A stretch of DNA of 64,000 nt from Hyphomicrobium sp. (GTDB lineage: Bacteria; Pseudomonadota; Alphaproteobacteria; Rhizobiales; Hyphomicrobiaceae), in NCBI GenBank assembly GCA_019751875.1, contig JAIEMV010000001.1, positions 1-64,000 of the forward strand. Direction: 5' to 3'. The stretch's first letter is position 1; each line of letters starts with the position of its first letter. The notes below the pieces were generated by a model. It was not told the origin of the DNA. It saw only the letters and a program-made list of their open reading frames with translations, and made no database searches. Both the position numbers and the translations under genes were made by a program. This document shows, in pieces, positions 38,082 through 47,191 of this stretch.

Positions 38082-39626
38082 ATGTTGCGCGAACAGGAAC
38101 TGAACGTCGGCCCTTACCCATTTCTGTCCGGTCGAAGTGAGATGGGGCGGTTAATCGCGGCCACAGATTGGTCGAAGCATCCGTTCGGACCTATCGCTCA
38201 TTGGCCGCAATCGCTGCAATCTGCACTAAGTATCTGTCTGCAATCCAAATTCCCGACCGCAATCTATTGGGGGCGGGAATTGCGCCTTCTTTATAATGAC
38301 GCGTGGTCGGCCATTCCCGGGCCAAGGCATCCGGGAGCGCTCGGCGCTCGGGCGCAAGATGTGTGGTCGGATATTTGGGACGACATCGCACCCCAGTTCC
38401 GGGAGGTGATCGCGACCGGCGAGGGCATGTTTGTCGAGGACCGGTTTTTGCCGATGGCACGGTTCGGCGCGCCGGAGGAAACCTATTGGAGCTACAGCTT
38501 CACGCCGATCCGAGGCGAGGACGGCACCATCGCCGGCATTTTCAACAGCGGCAGCGAGACCACTCATGCTGTGCTGGCACAGCGGCAAATGCGATTCTTT
38601 CTCGATCTGAGCGAGCATCTACGTCTGGGGTCGGATCTCAGCCTTGGCCGGGCCACCACGTTGAAGATGCTGGGTCAGCACTTGGGTGTCGCAGCGGCCC
38701 TTGTCGTGGGGCTCAGCTATGCCGCAGAGCCACGCGTGATTGCGAGCTGGAGCGATGGCAATCTCGATCAGAGCAAGGTCCTGGCCGTCATTCAGACGCT
38801 TGAGGAGACACTCCGTTCGGGCGAACCAACCATGTGCATCAACACGGAAGACGCCGAGCAGGCGCTTTGCAAAGCGGCGGCCGCGGCTGGCTGGGGGGCC
38901 GTGCTGGCCGTGCCAATGGGGAGAGCAAGCCATCCGATTGCAATCGTTGTTGCTCAGGAGCGCCCGAGAGCGTGGACGGCATTCGACTCAACGACGATCA
39001 GCGAAGCTCTCGAGCGTATGGATGCTTTCCGGCAACGTCTGCTCGCGCAGGATCGGGAAGAGATGGTGGTGCGCGAGGTCGATCACCGGGCACGGAACGC
39101 GATGATGGTGGCGCAGTCGATCGTCAATCTCACCTTCGCTGAGGGTGGTGAGGATGTGGCCGATAAGATTCGCGAGAGACTTGCAGCACTCGGGCGAGCG
39201 CAGGCGCTTCTTTCGAAGGAGCGCTGGCGTTCGGTTGATTTCGCAGCAATCCTTGACCAGGAGTTTGCCCCATTTCCATCGCTGAAGGCCACGTGCACCG
39301 GGCCGTCCGTGCCGCTCGGGCCGGGCATGGCGCAAACGCTGTCGCTCATTATCCACGAACTGGCGACCAACAGCGTGAAATACGGTGCCATGGGCCAGGC
39401 TGACGGCCAAGTTTCGGTGGTCTGGGATCTGCGCGATGGCCTATTCACGATGAACTGGACTGAACAGGTCCTGGTCCCGCGCAGCCAGAGTGATGCGGTT
39501 CGCACTGGGTTCGGCACGACCCTAATCGACCGCGTTGTGCGAAGTCAGCTACGCGGGCGGCTGGAGCGTCACCTCAGCACGACCGGCTTCGCATGCCGGC
39601 TGGAGGTGCCTTTCATCTCGTTTTGA
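38082..39626 (+). CDS. HWE-family sensor histidine kinase (PAS, GAF-like, HWE kinase)
   Basis: The product has 514 residues. The N-terminal PAS-like domain (~20-165) includes LSICLQSKFPTAIYWGRELRLLYNDAW. A GAF-like region follows (~185-315). The kinase core has the HWE-type phospho-acceptor EVDHRARNAMMVAQSIV near residues 330-346, then SLIIHELATNSVKYGA (N box) and GFGTTLIDRVV (G box). Members often act in the general stress or blue-light responses of alphaproteobacteria. The PAS here lacks the NCRFLQ cysteine motif of LOV sensors, so flavin photochemistry is not indicated. No cognate regulator (PhyR/NepR) is nearby. Confidence 0.92.
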   Translation: MLREQELNVGPYPFLSGRSEMGRLIAATDWSKHPFGPIAHWPQSLQSALSICLQSKFPTAIYWGRELRLLYNDAWSAIPGPRHPGALGARAQDVWSDIWDDIAPQFREVIATGEGMFVEDRFLPMARFGAPEETYWSYSFTPIRGEDGTIAGIFNSGSETTHAVLAQRQMRFFLDLSEHLRLGSDLSLGRATTLKMLGQHLGVAAALVVGLSYAAEPRVIASWSDGNLDQSKVLAVIQTLEETLRSGEPTMCINTEDAEQALCKAAAAAGWGAVLAVPMGRASHPIAIVVAQERPRAWTAFDSTTISEALERMDAFRQRLLAQDREEMVVREVDHRARNAMMVAQSIVNLTFAEGGEDVADKIRERLAALGRAQALLSKERWRSVDFAAILDQEFAPFPSLKATCTGPSVPLGPGMAQTLSLIIHELATNSVKYGAMGQADGQVSVVWDLRDGLFTMNWTEQVLVPRSQSDAVRTGFGTTLIDRVVRSQLRGRLERHLSTTGFACRLEVPFISF

Positions 39627-39666
39627 CAAATGTTGGAGAAACGATCTGGTATCTGTGAATCCGGTG

Positions 39667-39698
39667 AAAAAAGCCCCGCCTGCCGAAGCAACGGGGCT
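39667..39698 (-). terminator. Intrinsic terminator, minus strand
   Basis: AGCCCCG at 39672-39678 pairs with CGGGGCT at 39692-39698. On the minus strand the hairpin is followed directly by TTTTTT (39672-39667). It terminates the small gene ending at 39744. Confidence 0.85.
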
Positions 39699-39743
39699 CA
39701 ACACAGGACGAACTCAGGGCAGCGCTCAAAGCGCCAATTCAGA

Positions 39744-39971
39744 TCAGGCCGCGCGCCGCTGCGGGGCAGAACACAGCGTCAGGGCAATCGCATCCACCGC
39801 TCGGCTCCAATCAAGGCCCTCGAGTTCGCTGTCGGAGAGGCCGAACGCCTTCAGTGCATCTTTTGGCATACCGCCATCACGAAAGAAGCGCGCGCAGGTC
39901 TGGCGTGCGACGCCCTGGGCCTGCTGCCACTGGACGGGATTGACGTGATCAGGATTCGAAAGGTGGGCCAT
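39744..39971 (-). CDS. Small hypothetical protein
   Basis: The product has 75 residues from ATG 39971, with GGAGAG seven bases upstream. It is mostly helical and hydrophilic: HVNPVQWQQAQGVARQTCARFF, then MPKDALKAFGLSDSE and a final helix. I do not recognise the family. Coding status is supported by the good ribosome binding site, the lack of a competing frame and a strong terminator 46 bp after the stop. Possible roles are not indicated by neighbours. Confidence 0.75.
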   Translation of the reverse strand: MAHLSNPDHVNPVQWQQAQGVARQTCARFFRDGGMPKDALKAFGLSDSELEGLDWSRAVDAIALTLCSAPQRRAA

Positions 39972-40176
39972 GGTGGCTCTCCATTTGGATACTGGGTTAC
40001 AGGGACGCTGACGCACGCATTACGAGTGAGTGGCAGGCACAGAGAGCGCAATGGCACCACTACGCAGTACCGTGTGATGCAGTGCCGTGAGGGACTGCGG
40101 GTCCTACACTCAATGCGCCTGCCGTTCCGTTGCAGGTCCGCCATCTCTTGCGAACTTGCGAATTCTATATGGAGCA

Positions 40177-40356
40177 CTAGGCGGCCTTCGGCAGAGCGCC
40201 TGCATCGGATGCGCTGGCCTCGGCCACGGGCTGTTCTTCGATGTTACGCACGATGCCGGACACGATCTCCGACAAGGGCCGCCAAGCGCTCGGCGGTAGC
40301 GGGGACGCGACGTGGACTGCTTTCAACTTCGGGCTCTGCACGGGGGGCATCTGCAT
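40177..40356 (-). CDS. Putative small protein at the edge of the repeat patch
   Basis: The product has 59 residues from ATG 40356 (or 57 from 40350). AAGGA lies five bases before the first ATG. It reads MQMPPVQSPKLKAVHVAS then AWRPLSEIVSGIVRNIEEQ and an Ala/Ser-rich end. A helix-forming middle and normal codon use argue for coding, but I know no relative. Two exact GTTGCGT heptamers lie just upstream of its start, which could be regulatory. Confidence 0.45.
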   Translation of the reverse strand: MQMPPVQSPKLKAVHVASPLPPSAWRPLSEIVSGIVRNIEEQPVAEASASDAGALPKAA

Positions 40357-40366
40357 TGCATTCCTT

Positions 40367-40825
40367 ACGCAACTTGGCCTCACGCAACTCCGGACACAAC
40401 TGACGCAAACCAATTCAATTCAACTTCAGGCCAACAGACACGGTTACTGAGACAGAACGCTATGAACTCGTGCCGGGGTTCCGGAGCAGTCAACTTGAGC
40501 TGTGGATGACGTCCTCTCGACCTGGGGGAGCAGTCTGGCCAGACGCGTGGACTTTTCACGCCAGACCGCTCGCTTCAGATTTTGGAACACGCCTCTCAGC
40601 GCGCTCTTGGGGGTGTGCAACGCAGACGCTACAGGGGACGCAACGGACGCAACAGGAACGCAACGCTTACGAAGACCAATTGGCGGAGCCACAACGTCGG
40701 CGGACTGATCGGTCAAACTCGAATTCGAAACTCTTGACATCGAAACTGCGGCAGGACGCACACAACGCGACAAGACCTGCCTTGGAGACGAGGGGGAGGA
40801 CGCAACAAAGATCCCCATACGCAAC
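40367..40825 (-). repeat. Seven same-strand copies of the heptamer GTTGCGT
   Basis: On the plus strand ACGCAAC occurs exactly at 40367, 40382, 40638, 40647, 40658, 40800 and 40819 (first base). All copies are in the same orientation. The three at 40638-40664 are a tight array spaced 9 and 11 bases apart. Near-copies include ACGCAAA at 40403 and ACACAACT at 40394. A given 7-mer would be expected about 0.03 times in 460 bases of one strand. Confidence 0.85.
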
Positions 40826-41015
40826 CACTCCTTCAAACCGCCCGCGAACCTCACCGGAGCTAAACCTCTAAGGTATCGCGTTCCGTTTGTGTTCCGCGCT
40901 TGGTGTGAATTAACTGCCACACTCGGGCGCAAAAATGGCGGAGGAACGTCCTATCCAAGGAAATTCGCTTGCCGTCTGTTCATAGAGAGTTCTGCCCGGC
41001 GCATAGGCCGCATTG

Positions 41016-41042
41016 GCTCGCCCAAAAGGTTGCGAGCTTTTT
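41016..41042 (+). terminator. Plus-strand intrinsic terminator with no obvious upstream gene
   Basis: GCTCGC at 41016-41021 pairs with GCGAGC at 41032-41037, followed by TTTTT at 41038-41042. The loop is CCAAAAGGTT, which can pair further (CC with GG). It faces into the 3' end of dsbB and would stop transcription coming from the repeat patch. Confidence 0.6.
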
Positions 41043-41066
41043 GGATCGCATTGAAATGGCTTATGT

Positions 41067-41585
41067 TTAATCGGGTGCCTTGGCTGCGAATGCGGCCTGC
41101 AGTGAAATTGCGAACAGCGCCAGAGAGATAAGTGCGTTCCATCCGGCGAACGACAGCCCGAATAGTCGCCAGGTGGCCTCGTCACAGCGGACGACACGAG
41201 CGCTTTCGAGTCCTTTCAGCAAATCGGCCGGGTTGGCCGGCAGGGCCTGCGCAGCAGTGCAAGTGTCGGGACCAGGCCAGAAGTGCCATTCAACCCCCGC
41301 GTGGTAGCTCGCAAGACCGGCATTCGCCAGGTAGCCGAGGCCCACGGCGAAGAACAGCAGGGCGGCGATGCGATTGCGCTCAGCGACGAGCGCCATGGCG
41401 AGAAAAGTCAGCGGAATGCCGGCATAGAAGGCGTAGCGCTGGATGAGGCAGAGCGGGCAGGGGGCGTAGCCGCCGAGGTATTCAAAGCCGAGCGCCGTGA
41501 GGATAACCCCGACTGAAATAATCAGCCCTAGTCCGCCGAGACGGTAGGCATTGGCGTGATCCGGTCGGAGTGAAGTTTCGAGCAT
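41067..41585 (-). CDS. dsbB: DsbB-type disulfide bond formation protein
   Basis: The product has 172 residues and four membrane helices. It reoxidises DsbA and passes electrons to quinone. The first periplasmic loop has the CPLC pair (43-46) followed by LIQRYAFY. The second loop supplies Cys109 and Cys134, matching the two redox pairs of DsbB. The length agrees with the alphaproteobacterial form. It starts 21 bp after the stop of the DedA/YqaA-like gene on the same strand, so the two are likely co-transcribed. Confidence 0.93.
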   Translation of the reverse strand: MLETSLRPDHANAYRLGGLGLIISVGVILTALGFEYLGGYAPCPLCLIQRYAFYAGIPLTFLAMALVAERNRIAALLFFAVGLGYLANAGLASYHAGVEWHFWPGPDTCTAAQALPANPADLLKGLESARVVRCDEATWRLFGLSFAGWNALISLALFAISLQAAFAAKAPD

Positions 41586-41606
41586 GTCTATGTCCTCGGG
41601 CTTGCC

Positions 41607-42188
41607 CTAGAAAAGAAACTTCACAGCTGCAAAGCCTCCCGCCAGCAGTATGAAGAATACCACGGTGAGGATGCCGAAGTAGCGCTCGATGAAGCTGCGG
41701 ATGGGTTCTCCGAAGTAGTAGAGGAGGGCTGCGACGGCAAAGAACCGCGAAGCCCGACCAACGATGCTGGCGAGAACAAAAATTAACGGATTCATCGCTG
41801 TCAAGCCGCTGGCGATCGTAATCACTTTGAATGGAAATGGCGTCAGGCCAGCCATGAATACGATCCAGGCGCCATACTCGTTGTATTGCGCAGCGAACGT
41901 ATGAAACTTTTCGCCGTAGCCGTAGAAATCAAGGATTGGCTGGCCGACGAGATCAAAGAGGAAGTAGCCGATTGCGTAGCCGAGCAGCCCGCCAATGACT
42001 GACCCAACGGTGGCCACCGTCGCGTACCACCACGCTTTGAGCCTATTGGCTAGCGCCATAGGGATCAGCATCACGTCTGGTGGAATAGGAAAAATCGAAC
42101 TTTCGACAAACGAGACCCAAAACAACGCCGTGGGAGCCCGCTCGCTTGCGGCCTGGCGCATCATCCAATCGTAAAGCGATTTTAGCAT
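41607..42188 (-). CDS. YqaA/DedA (SNARE-associated) family membrane protein
   Basis: The product has 193 residues with about four membrane segments. FWVSFVESSIFPIPPDVMLIPMAL contains the conserved E-x-x-x-x-P-[IV]-P re-entrant motif, and VFMAGLTPFPFKVITIASGL the second G-x-x-P-F/x-P-x-K half, of VTT/DedA proteins. Relatives act as lipid scramblases or flippases and in proton-motive-force maintenance. It ends 21 bp before dsbB. Confidence 0.9.
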   Translation of the reverse strand: MLKSLYDWMMRQAASERAPTALFWVSFVESSIFPIPPDVMLIPMALANRLKAWWYATVATVGSVIGGLLGYAIGYFLFDLVGQPILDFYGYGEKFHTFAAQYNEYGAWIVFMAGLTPFPFKVITIASGLTAMNPLIFVLASIVGRASRFFAVAALLYYFGEPIRSFIERYFGILTVVFFILLAGGFAAVKFLF

Positions 42189-42222
42189 CGGCCGTTAGAA
42201 CACTGATGGTTTGGGGGCATCT

Positions 42223-43533
42223 CTACGCGCGAAGTGTTGCAGCTTGCTGAACGGCGGGGGACACAGCTTGGGTTTTGAGCGAAAGCCGGCGGACGAGTTC
42301 GTTGAGGACAAAGCGCCCTGTGCCGATAGCTCGGATGGTGGGGCGGCGCCGGGTATGCGTCATCGCGGCCGCCGGCGCTATTCCTGGACCGACGCATGCG
42401 CGAATGATGTCCGCATCGTCATCCGGGGCTTCCAGAATTTCAAGAAGCCCCATGCTCTCCAAATCAGCCACTTCTGAAAGTGCCGGTGCGAAGCGGAAAC
42501 GGCGGGCCATGGCCTCAAGGTCGATGCCTTCGGTAAGTCGCAGGCCCATGAGCAGCATCTCGTCGGCCTGCTCTTCAAGAGTGAGCGGGGTTTCGTCGGT
42601 GAAGCCGTGCCCTGCCTCTTCCACGCGCTCCGCCCAGCGCTCGGGGTTCTTCTCTGTCGACGTGGCGATGCGCTGACCATCCGGGAGAACAAGGCGGCCA
42701 TGGGCACCGGGACCAATGCCGGCGTAGGCGCCGTAGCGCCAGTAAAGGAGGTTGTGGCGGCTTTCGTCTCCCGGGGCTGCGTGATTGGAAATTTCATAGG
42801 CGGGCAGGCCGGCAGCGGCAGTCATGTCTTGCGTGAGTGCATAGAGATCAAGCGCTGCGTCGGCATCAGGAACGACGAGACGACCGCGGGCGTGGAGTTC
42901 GGCATAGGGCGTGTCAGGCTCGATGGTGAGCTGGTAAAGCGAGAGATGTCCTCCGGCCATGGCGAGGGCTTCTGACAGTTCGGTGCGCCAGGCAATCAGT
43001 GTCTGACCAGGACGGGCGTAGATCAAATCAAAGGAAAAGCGATCGAAGGTGCGGCGTGCGATCTCAATGGCGGTTTTGGCTTCGGAGACCGAGTGCAGGC
43101 GTCCGAGGCGCTTCAATTCTTCATCGCGCAGAGATTGCACCCCGATGGATACGCGATTGACGCCAGCGGCTCGGTAACCAACGAAGCGATCGGCTTCTAC
43201 GCTGTTGGGATTGGCTTCCAGCGTGATTTCGGCGCCGGGCTGGATGGTCCAGAGCTTGCCGATATGATCGAGGATGGCCGCGACGGTTGCCGGCTTCATA
43301 AGCGACGGCGTGCCGCCTCCGAAAAAGATCGAATAGACGTCTTGCCGTCCAACGCGCGCCTTTACATCATCGAGTTCGCGTATGTAGGCCGCGAGAAAGC
43401 GGGCCTCGTCCCAGCCCCCGAAGCGAACATGGCTGTTGAAGTCGCAGTACGGGCATTTTTGCGCGCAGAACGGCCAGTGAATGTAAACGCCGAATAGCGC
43501 GCCGGCGTCTGGCCGCTGCGAGACTGTGCTCAC
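42223..43533 (-). CDS. hemW: HemW, radical-SAM heme chaperone (CPO-like)
   Basis: The product has 436 residues, longer than the usual 380-400. [18 protein letters not shown] holds the radical-SAM cysteines C23, C27 and C30 plus the adjacent Phe; [12 protein letters not shown] and [13 protein letters not shown] follow. The fold is that of HemN, but the C30-Asp-Phe pattern and the lack of the HemN N-terminal extension mark it as HemW, which transfers heme rather than oxidising coproporphyrinogen. Near the C-terminus, about 30 residues ([17 protein letters not shown] and onward) separate GLLEI from the final [17 protein letters not shown]. The start overlaps the rdgB stop by four bases. Confidence 0.93.
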   Translation of the reverse strand: MSTVSQRPDAGALFGVYIHWPFCAQKCPYCDFNSHVRFGGWDEARFLAAYIRELDDVKARVGRQDVYSIFFGGGTPSLMKPATVAAILDHIGKLWTIQPGAEITLEANPNSVEADRFVGYRAAGVNRVSIGVQSLRDEELKRLGRLHSVSEAKTAIEIARRTFDRFSFDLIYARPGQTLIAWRTELSEALAMAGGHLSLYQLTIEPDTPYAELHARGRLVVPDADAALDLYALTQDMTAAAGLPAYEISNHAAPGDESRHNLLYWRYGAYAGIGPGAHGRLVLPDGQRIATSTEKNPERWAERVEEAGHGFTDETPLTLEEQADEMLLMGLRLTEGIDLEAMARRFRFAPALSEVADLESMGLLEILEAPDDDADIIRACVGPGIAPAAAMTHTRRRPTIRAIGTGRFVLNELVRRLSLKTQAVSPAVQQAATLRA

Positions 43534-44405
43534 GGCTGTTTCGCCTCTGTGGCGGCGAGTAAAGCTTTGGCGAGCGTGCGCCAGCGCGGCTCATCCGTCA
43601 TTTCCCCGACCGAGTCTTCGAGGGCGACCATGAGGGTGCCGATGTTGACGCGCGGCTGACCACGACGTTCGAGATCGGCGCTCAGATATTTCACGAATGT
43701 CTTCAGTTCCTCACGCGTGGAGATATTGGCAGCGGCCGCATGCAGGCCGTCGACGTCGCGATCGGCATTTGGCGTGACCGGTGCGCGGGAAATATCGCCC
43801 AGGACCGATTTGCGGAAGGCATCGAACGCGCGGGTACGATGGGAGATTGCGTACTTGTCCGCCGGTTCCATCTCACCGAAGGTGGTGTCGTGCCCATCAG
43901 GGGCGAACATCGGATCGTAACCGAAGCCGTTGCCGCCACGCGGCGGCCAAACCAGACGGCCGAAGACTTTGCCTTCGAAAGTTGCAACTTCGCCATCAGG
44001 CCAGGCGAGGCAGAGGACAGAAACGAAATTGGCGCGTGGACCGGGCGCAACCCAGCCGTGGCGCGCCGTGATTTCGTGCGCCACTTTCTCCATCGCGAGG
44101 CCGAAGTCTTTTTGAGGCCCGGCCCAGCGCGCAGAATAGATTCCCGGCGCGCCGCCAAGACAGTCGACTTCAAGCCCACTGTCGTCGGCGAGCGCTGGAA
44201 GGTGCGCACCCTTGGCGGCGGCAGTCGCCTTCAGCTTCGCATTACCCTCGAAGGTGAGTTCGGTTTCCTCAGGCTCTTCAAGATCCAGCGCACTCGCCGA
44301 GATTGCTTCCAGACCATAAGGCGCAATGAGCTGGTTGATCTCCCAGACTTTGCCCTTGTTGTGGCTCGCGACGACGAGCTTGGTTCCGCGTTTGAGGGTG
44401 CGCAT
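43530..44405 (-). CDS. rdgB: RdgB/HAM1 non-canonical purine NTP pyrophosphatase with an extra C-terminal domain
   Basis: The product has 291 residues, against about 200-215 for the family. Residues 1-203 are complete Rdg[50 protein letters not shown] and GFGYDPMF. The enzyme removes ITP, dITP and XTP. Residues ~215-291 form a separate unit ([43 protein letters not shown]), which from memory resembles the small DUF7660 type. No stop or frameshift separates the parts. The gene lies 9 bp after rph and overlaps hemW by four bases, forming rph-rdgB-hemW, an order common in alphaproteobacteria. Confidence 0.95.
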   Translation of the reverse strand: MRTLKRGTKLVVASHNKGKVWEINQLIAPYGLEAISASALDLEEPEETELTFEGNAKLKATAAAKGAHLPALADDSGLEVDCLGGAPGIYSARWAGPQKDFGLAMEKVAHEITARHGWVAPGPRANFVSVLCLAWPDGEVATFEGKVFGRLVWPPRGGNGFGYDPMFAPDGHDTTFGEMEPADKYAISHRTRAFDAFRKSVLGDISRAPVTPNADRDVDGLHAAAANISTREELKTFVKYLSADLERRGQPRVNIGTLMVALEDSVGEMTDEPRWRTLAKALLAATEAKQP

Positions 44406-44414
44406 TCGGCTGAC

Positions 44415-45128
44415 TCAAGCCACGGTGATTTTTTGGAGCTGGACGAGTTCTGAGATGCCTTTGCGGGCCAGAACCATGAGGCCGTCGAAACTTTCCTGCG
44501 AGAAGGCAGTCGTCTCGGCCGTTCCTTGGACTTCGACGATGCCACCCGCACCCGTCATGACAAAGTTCGAATCCGCATCAGCGGTGGAATCTTCGGCATA
44601 GTCGAGGTCGAGGACCGGGGTACCGCGATAAAGACCGCACGATACGGCAGCGACCTGGTCGCGCAGAACGCCGTCCTTGACCATGTCGCGCACCTTCATC
44701 CACTGAATGCAGTCATAGAGCGCGACCCAGGCACCGGTAATGGCGGCCGTGCGCGTACCCCCGTCGGCCTGAATGACATCGCAATCGACTGTAATCTGGC
44801 GCTCGCCCAGCTTTTGCAGATCGACAACGGCACGCAGTGCGCGGCCGATGAGGCGCTGGATTTCCTGCGTGCGGCCGGACGGATGGCCAGACGTAACTTC
44901 CCGGCGGGTACGTTCGGACGTGGCGCGGGGCAACATGGAGTACTCCGCCGTAACCCATCCGCGGCCCTGACCCTTCAGCCACGGCGGCACGCGCTCTTCG
45001 AGGCTGGCCATGCAGAGGACGTGGGTGTTGCCAAACTTGATCAGACACGACCCCTCAGCGTGCATCGAGACTGCCCGTTCGATGGAGACCCGGCGGAGTT
45101 CGTCGGGCTGGCGTTTGGAGGGGCGCAT
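44415..45128 (-). CDS. rph: Ribonuclease PH
   Basis: The product has 237 residues from ATG 45128 ([12 protein letters not shown]), the standard start and length; a reading from 45203 adds an unrelated leader. RNase PH is a phosphate-dependent 3'-5' exonuclease that trims tRNA 3' ends. [36 protein letters not shown] and [19 protein letters not shown] are the hallmark motifs. It is the first gene of rph-rdgB-hemW and is divergent from hrcA, with 167 bp between the starts. Confidence 0.97.
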   Translation of the reverse strand: MRPSKRQPDELRRVSIERAVSMHAEGSCLIKFGNTHVLCMASLEERVPPWLKGQGRGWVTAEYSMLPRATSERTRREVTSGHPSGRTQEIQRLIGRALRAVVDLQKLGERQITVDCDVIQADGGTRTAAITGAWVALYDCIQWMKVRDMVKDGVLRDQVAAVSCGLYRGTPVLDLDYAEDSTADADSNFVMTGAGGIVEVQGTAETTAFSQESFDGLMVLARKGISELVQLQKITVA

Positions 45129-45295
45129 GAGTGGTCTATACCTTTCGATGCTAGGAATTCGGCGCGACCCTAGTCCCGGGTGTTGCCTGGCGCAACCGCT
45201 CAACCATCAAGCCCGTTTGACGATGCTGCCCCCCAGCCCTAAATTTGTGACATAAAGCGGGTTCGCCGTCCCTGGCCGCCGCGTACCGGAAGTCG

Positions 45296-46342
45296 ATGTC
45301 CGAAATCGTTAAGCTCAACGACCGCTCTCGAGCCATCCTGCGCCAAATCGTGGAGAGCTATCTCTCCACCGGGGACCCCGTGGGCTCGCGCAACTTATCG
45401 CGCGTTCTGCCGCTGCATTTGTCGCCGGCGTCCATCCGCAACGTGATGGCGGACCTCGAAGAGCTTGGTTTGATCTACGCGCCCCACACCTCGGCGGGAC
45501 GGCTGCCGACGCAGACGGGACTGCGCATGTTCGTCGACGGCCTGCTCGAGACCGGGGCCCTCACGGAAGACGAACGTAAACAAATCGAGGCGCAGATTGC
45601 CGCCAGCAGGTCCACGTCGCTGGACAAGGTCTTGGGCGAGGCGGGGGAGATGATCTCCGGGCTTTCGCATTGCGCAGGCGTGGTGCTCGCGGAAAAGCAG
45701 GTGTCGCGTCTGAAGCAGGTTGAGTTCGTGCCGCTGGAGCCGACGAAGGCGCTGGCTATCCTCGTCAGCGAGGACGGCGATGTGGAGAACCGGATTGTTG
45801 ACCTGCCACCGGGCGTGTCGGCTACAGCGCTAATTGAAGCGGCAAATTATCTGAATGCGCATATTCGAGGGCTGACAATCACGGAAGCGCGCCAGCGCAT
45901 AGAGACAGAGTTGCAGACGGCCAAGGCCGAGCTGGACGTGCTGACGCAGAAGGTTGTGACGGCCGGCCTCGCCGAATGGTCCGGTGCACTGGACGATCGG
46001 CAAAGTCTGATCGTGCGTGGTCAGTCGAATCTTCTAAAGGATCTCACTGCGATCGAGGATCTGGAACGTATTCGTCAGTTGTTTGACGACCTCGAATCCA
46101 AGAGTGAGTTGTCACAAATCCTGGCACTAGCCGAAGGCGGCGAAGGGGTCAGGATCTTTATCGGATCCGAGAACAAGCTGTTTTCCATGTCCGGCTCGTC
46201 GCTGATCGTTGCGCCTTTTCACAACCATTCGCGCAAGGTGGTGGGCGTACTCGGCGTCATCGGACCAACACGTCTCAACTATGCACGGATCATCCCAATG
46301 GTCGACTATACCGCCAAGATCATATCGCGGCTCATCTCCTAA
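45296..46342 (+). CDS. hrcA: HrcA heat-inducible transcription repressor
   Basis: The product has 348 residues. The N-terminal winged helix ([57 protein letters not shown]) binds CIRCE operators. The C-terminal effector region ends with [26 protein letters not shown]. HrcA represses groESL-type genes and is kept active by GroEL. GGAAG precedes ATG 45296. I saw no canonical CIRCE element (TTAGCACTC-N9-GAGTGCTAA) in the window, so its target is presumably groESL elsewhere. It precedes grpE by 86 bp on the same strand. Confidence 0.97.
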   Translation: MSEIVKLNDRSRAILRQIVESYLSTGDPVGSRNLSRVLPLHLSPASIRNVMADLEELGLIYAPHTSAGRLPTQTGLRMFVDGLLETGALTEDERKQIEAQIAASRSTSLDKVLGEAGEMISGLSHCAGVVLAEKQVSRLKQVEFVPLEPTKALAILVSEDGDVENRIVDLPPGVSATALIEAANYLNAHIRGLTITEARQRIETELQTAKAELDVLTQKVVTAGLAEWSGALDDRQSLIVRGQSNLLKDLTAIEDLERIRQLFDDLESKSELSQILALAEGGEGVRIFIGSENKLFSMSGSSLIVAPFHNHSRKVVGVLGVIGPTRLNYARIIPMVDYTAKIISRLIS

Positions 46343-46353
46343 CTGCCTCCTCT

Positions 46354-46383
46354 CTTGATTTTTTCCGGCCTTCGGCCGATACC
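46354..46383 (+). promoter_or_regulatory. Possible sigma-32 (RpoH) promoter upstream of grpE
   Basis: CTTGAT at 46354-46359 and CCGATACC at 46376-46383 are spaced about as in RpoH promoters, but the -10 match is weak and a CGGCC-TTC-GGCCG hairpin lies between them. Confidence 0.25.
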
Positions 46384-46428
46384 GCGACATCCATTAGAAC
46401 CAGATAAGAAGAGAGCGATCGAGCCCCC

Positions 46429-47088
46429 ATGTCCGATCCGAACAGCACGCCCGATCCGAACGCGACAGCCAACGAACAGCAGCAGCCATCAGAGTCAGCT
46501 GACTTCGGAGCAGAACAGTTGAAAGCGATCATCGCCGCTCTCCAGGACGATCTGGCGAAGGCGAACGAGGAACTCGCCAATGCGAAGACCGAGACGCTAC
46601 GCCTTGTGGCCGACATGGATAACCTGCGCAAGCGCACCGATCGCGAAAAGGTCGAGACGGCGAAGTTCGCCATCTCAAAGTTCGCCCTCGATATCATCGA
46701 CGTAGCCGATAACTTCGAACGGGCCATGGCCGCTGTTCCGACTGGCGCTGCCGAGGCCGATCCGGCTTTGGCCACCCTTGTGGAAGGAGTTGGAATGATC
46801 GATGCGCAACTGAAGGGCGTTCTCGAGCGCCATGGCGTCAAACGCATTTGGCCTGAAGGGGAAATGTTCAACCCGCATCTGCATCAGCCCATGATGCAGC
46901 ACGATCGTTCCGACGTGCCACAAGGCACCATCTTGCAGGTGTTCCAGGCAGGCTACGTGATCGAAGAACGTGTCATCCGGCCAGCTGTCGTCGTCACTGC
47001 CAAAGGCGGACCGAAGCCCGGCAAGCCAGACGCGGGCAACGGCGCCGAGACGGCTCCTCCAGCCGAAGATCCTTCAAACAGCGAGTGA
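46429..47088 (+). CDS. grpE: GrpE nucleotide exchange factor
   Basis: The product has 219 residues. A long N-terminal coiled coil (QLKAIIAALQDDLAKANEELANAKTE at about 30-55) precedes RLVADMDNLRKRTDREKVETAKFA. The beta-domain follows, with GVKRIWPEGEMFNPHLHQPMMQ and GTILQVFQAGYVIEERVIRPAVV. It exchanges nucleotide on DnaK. A Pro/Gly-rich tail ends the protein. It lies downstream of hrcA and about 1.9 kb upstream of dnaK, so the hrcA-grpE and dnaK-dnaJ units are separated by two unrelated genes. Confidence 0.97.
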   Translation: MSDPNSTPDPNATANEQQQPSESADFGAEQLKAIIAALQDDLAKANEELANAKTETLRLVADMDNLRKRTDREKVETAKFAISKFALDIIDVADNFERAMAAVPTGAAEADPALATLVEGVGMIDAQLKGVLERHGVKRIWPEGEMFNPHLHQPMMQHDRSDVPQGTILQVFQAGYVIEERVIRPAVVVTAKGGPKPGKPDAGNGAETAPPAEDPSNSE

Positions 47089-47191
47089 GTCGAGACGGCT
47101 CGTTTCATCTGCCGGGATTTGAGGACCTGGGTGCACGTACTCACGCATGGTCTAGCACCCCCGTTGCTGAACTCTGCTAGAGTTTGCGGGA

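Larger units (their letters stand above)
40357..41066. other. 710-bp stretch with no convincing gene
   Basis: Long frames exist on both strands (for example 40444-40932 minus and 40470-40871 plus), but they overlap each other, have weak starts and biased composition, and resemble nothing I know. The stretch holds the GTTGCGT repeats and a plus-strand hairpin terminator. It may be a decayed mobile or phage fragment, or a non-coding regulatory region. Confidence 0.55.

Noticed and set aside
40470-40871. 133-residue plus-strand frame in the same patch
   Set aside because: GTG start without a ribosome site, low-complexity Thr/Gln/Arg composition from the repeats and no known relative. The plus-strand terminator downstream keeps it as a weak possibility only.
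40444-40932. 162-residue minus-strand frame across the repeat patch
   Set aside because: It overlaps an equally long plus-strand frame, has no convincing start, skewed composition and no recognisable motif. Its Val-Ala-Ser repeats follow from the GTTGCGT heptamers.
45129-45295. CIRCE operator searched for upstream of hrcA
   Set aside because: No TTAGCACTC-N9-GAGTGCTAA or close match is visible here, or before grpE or dnaK.
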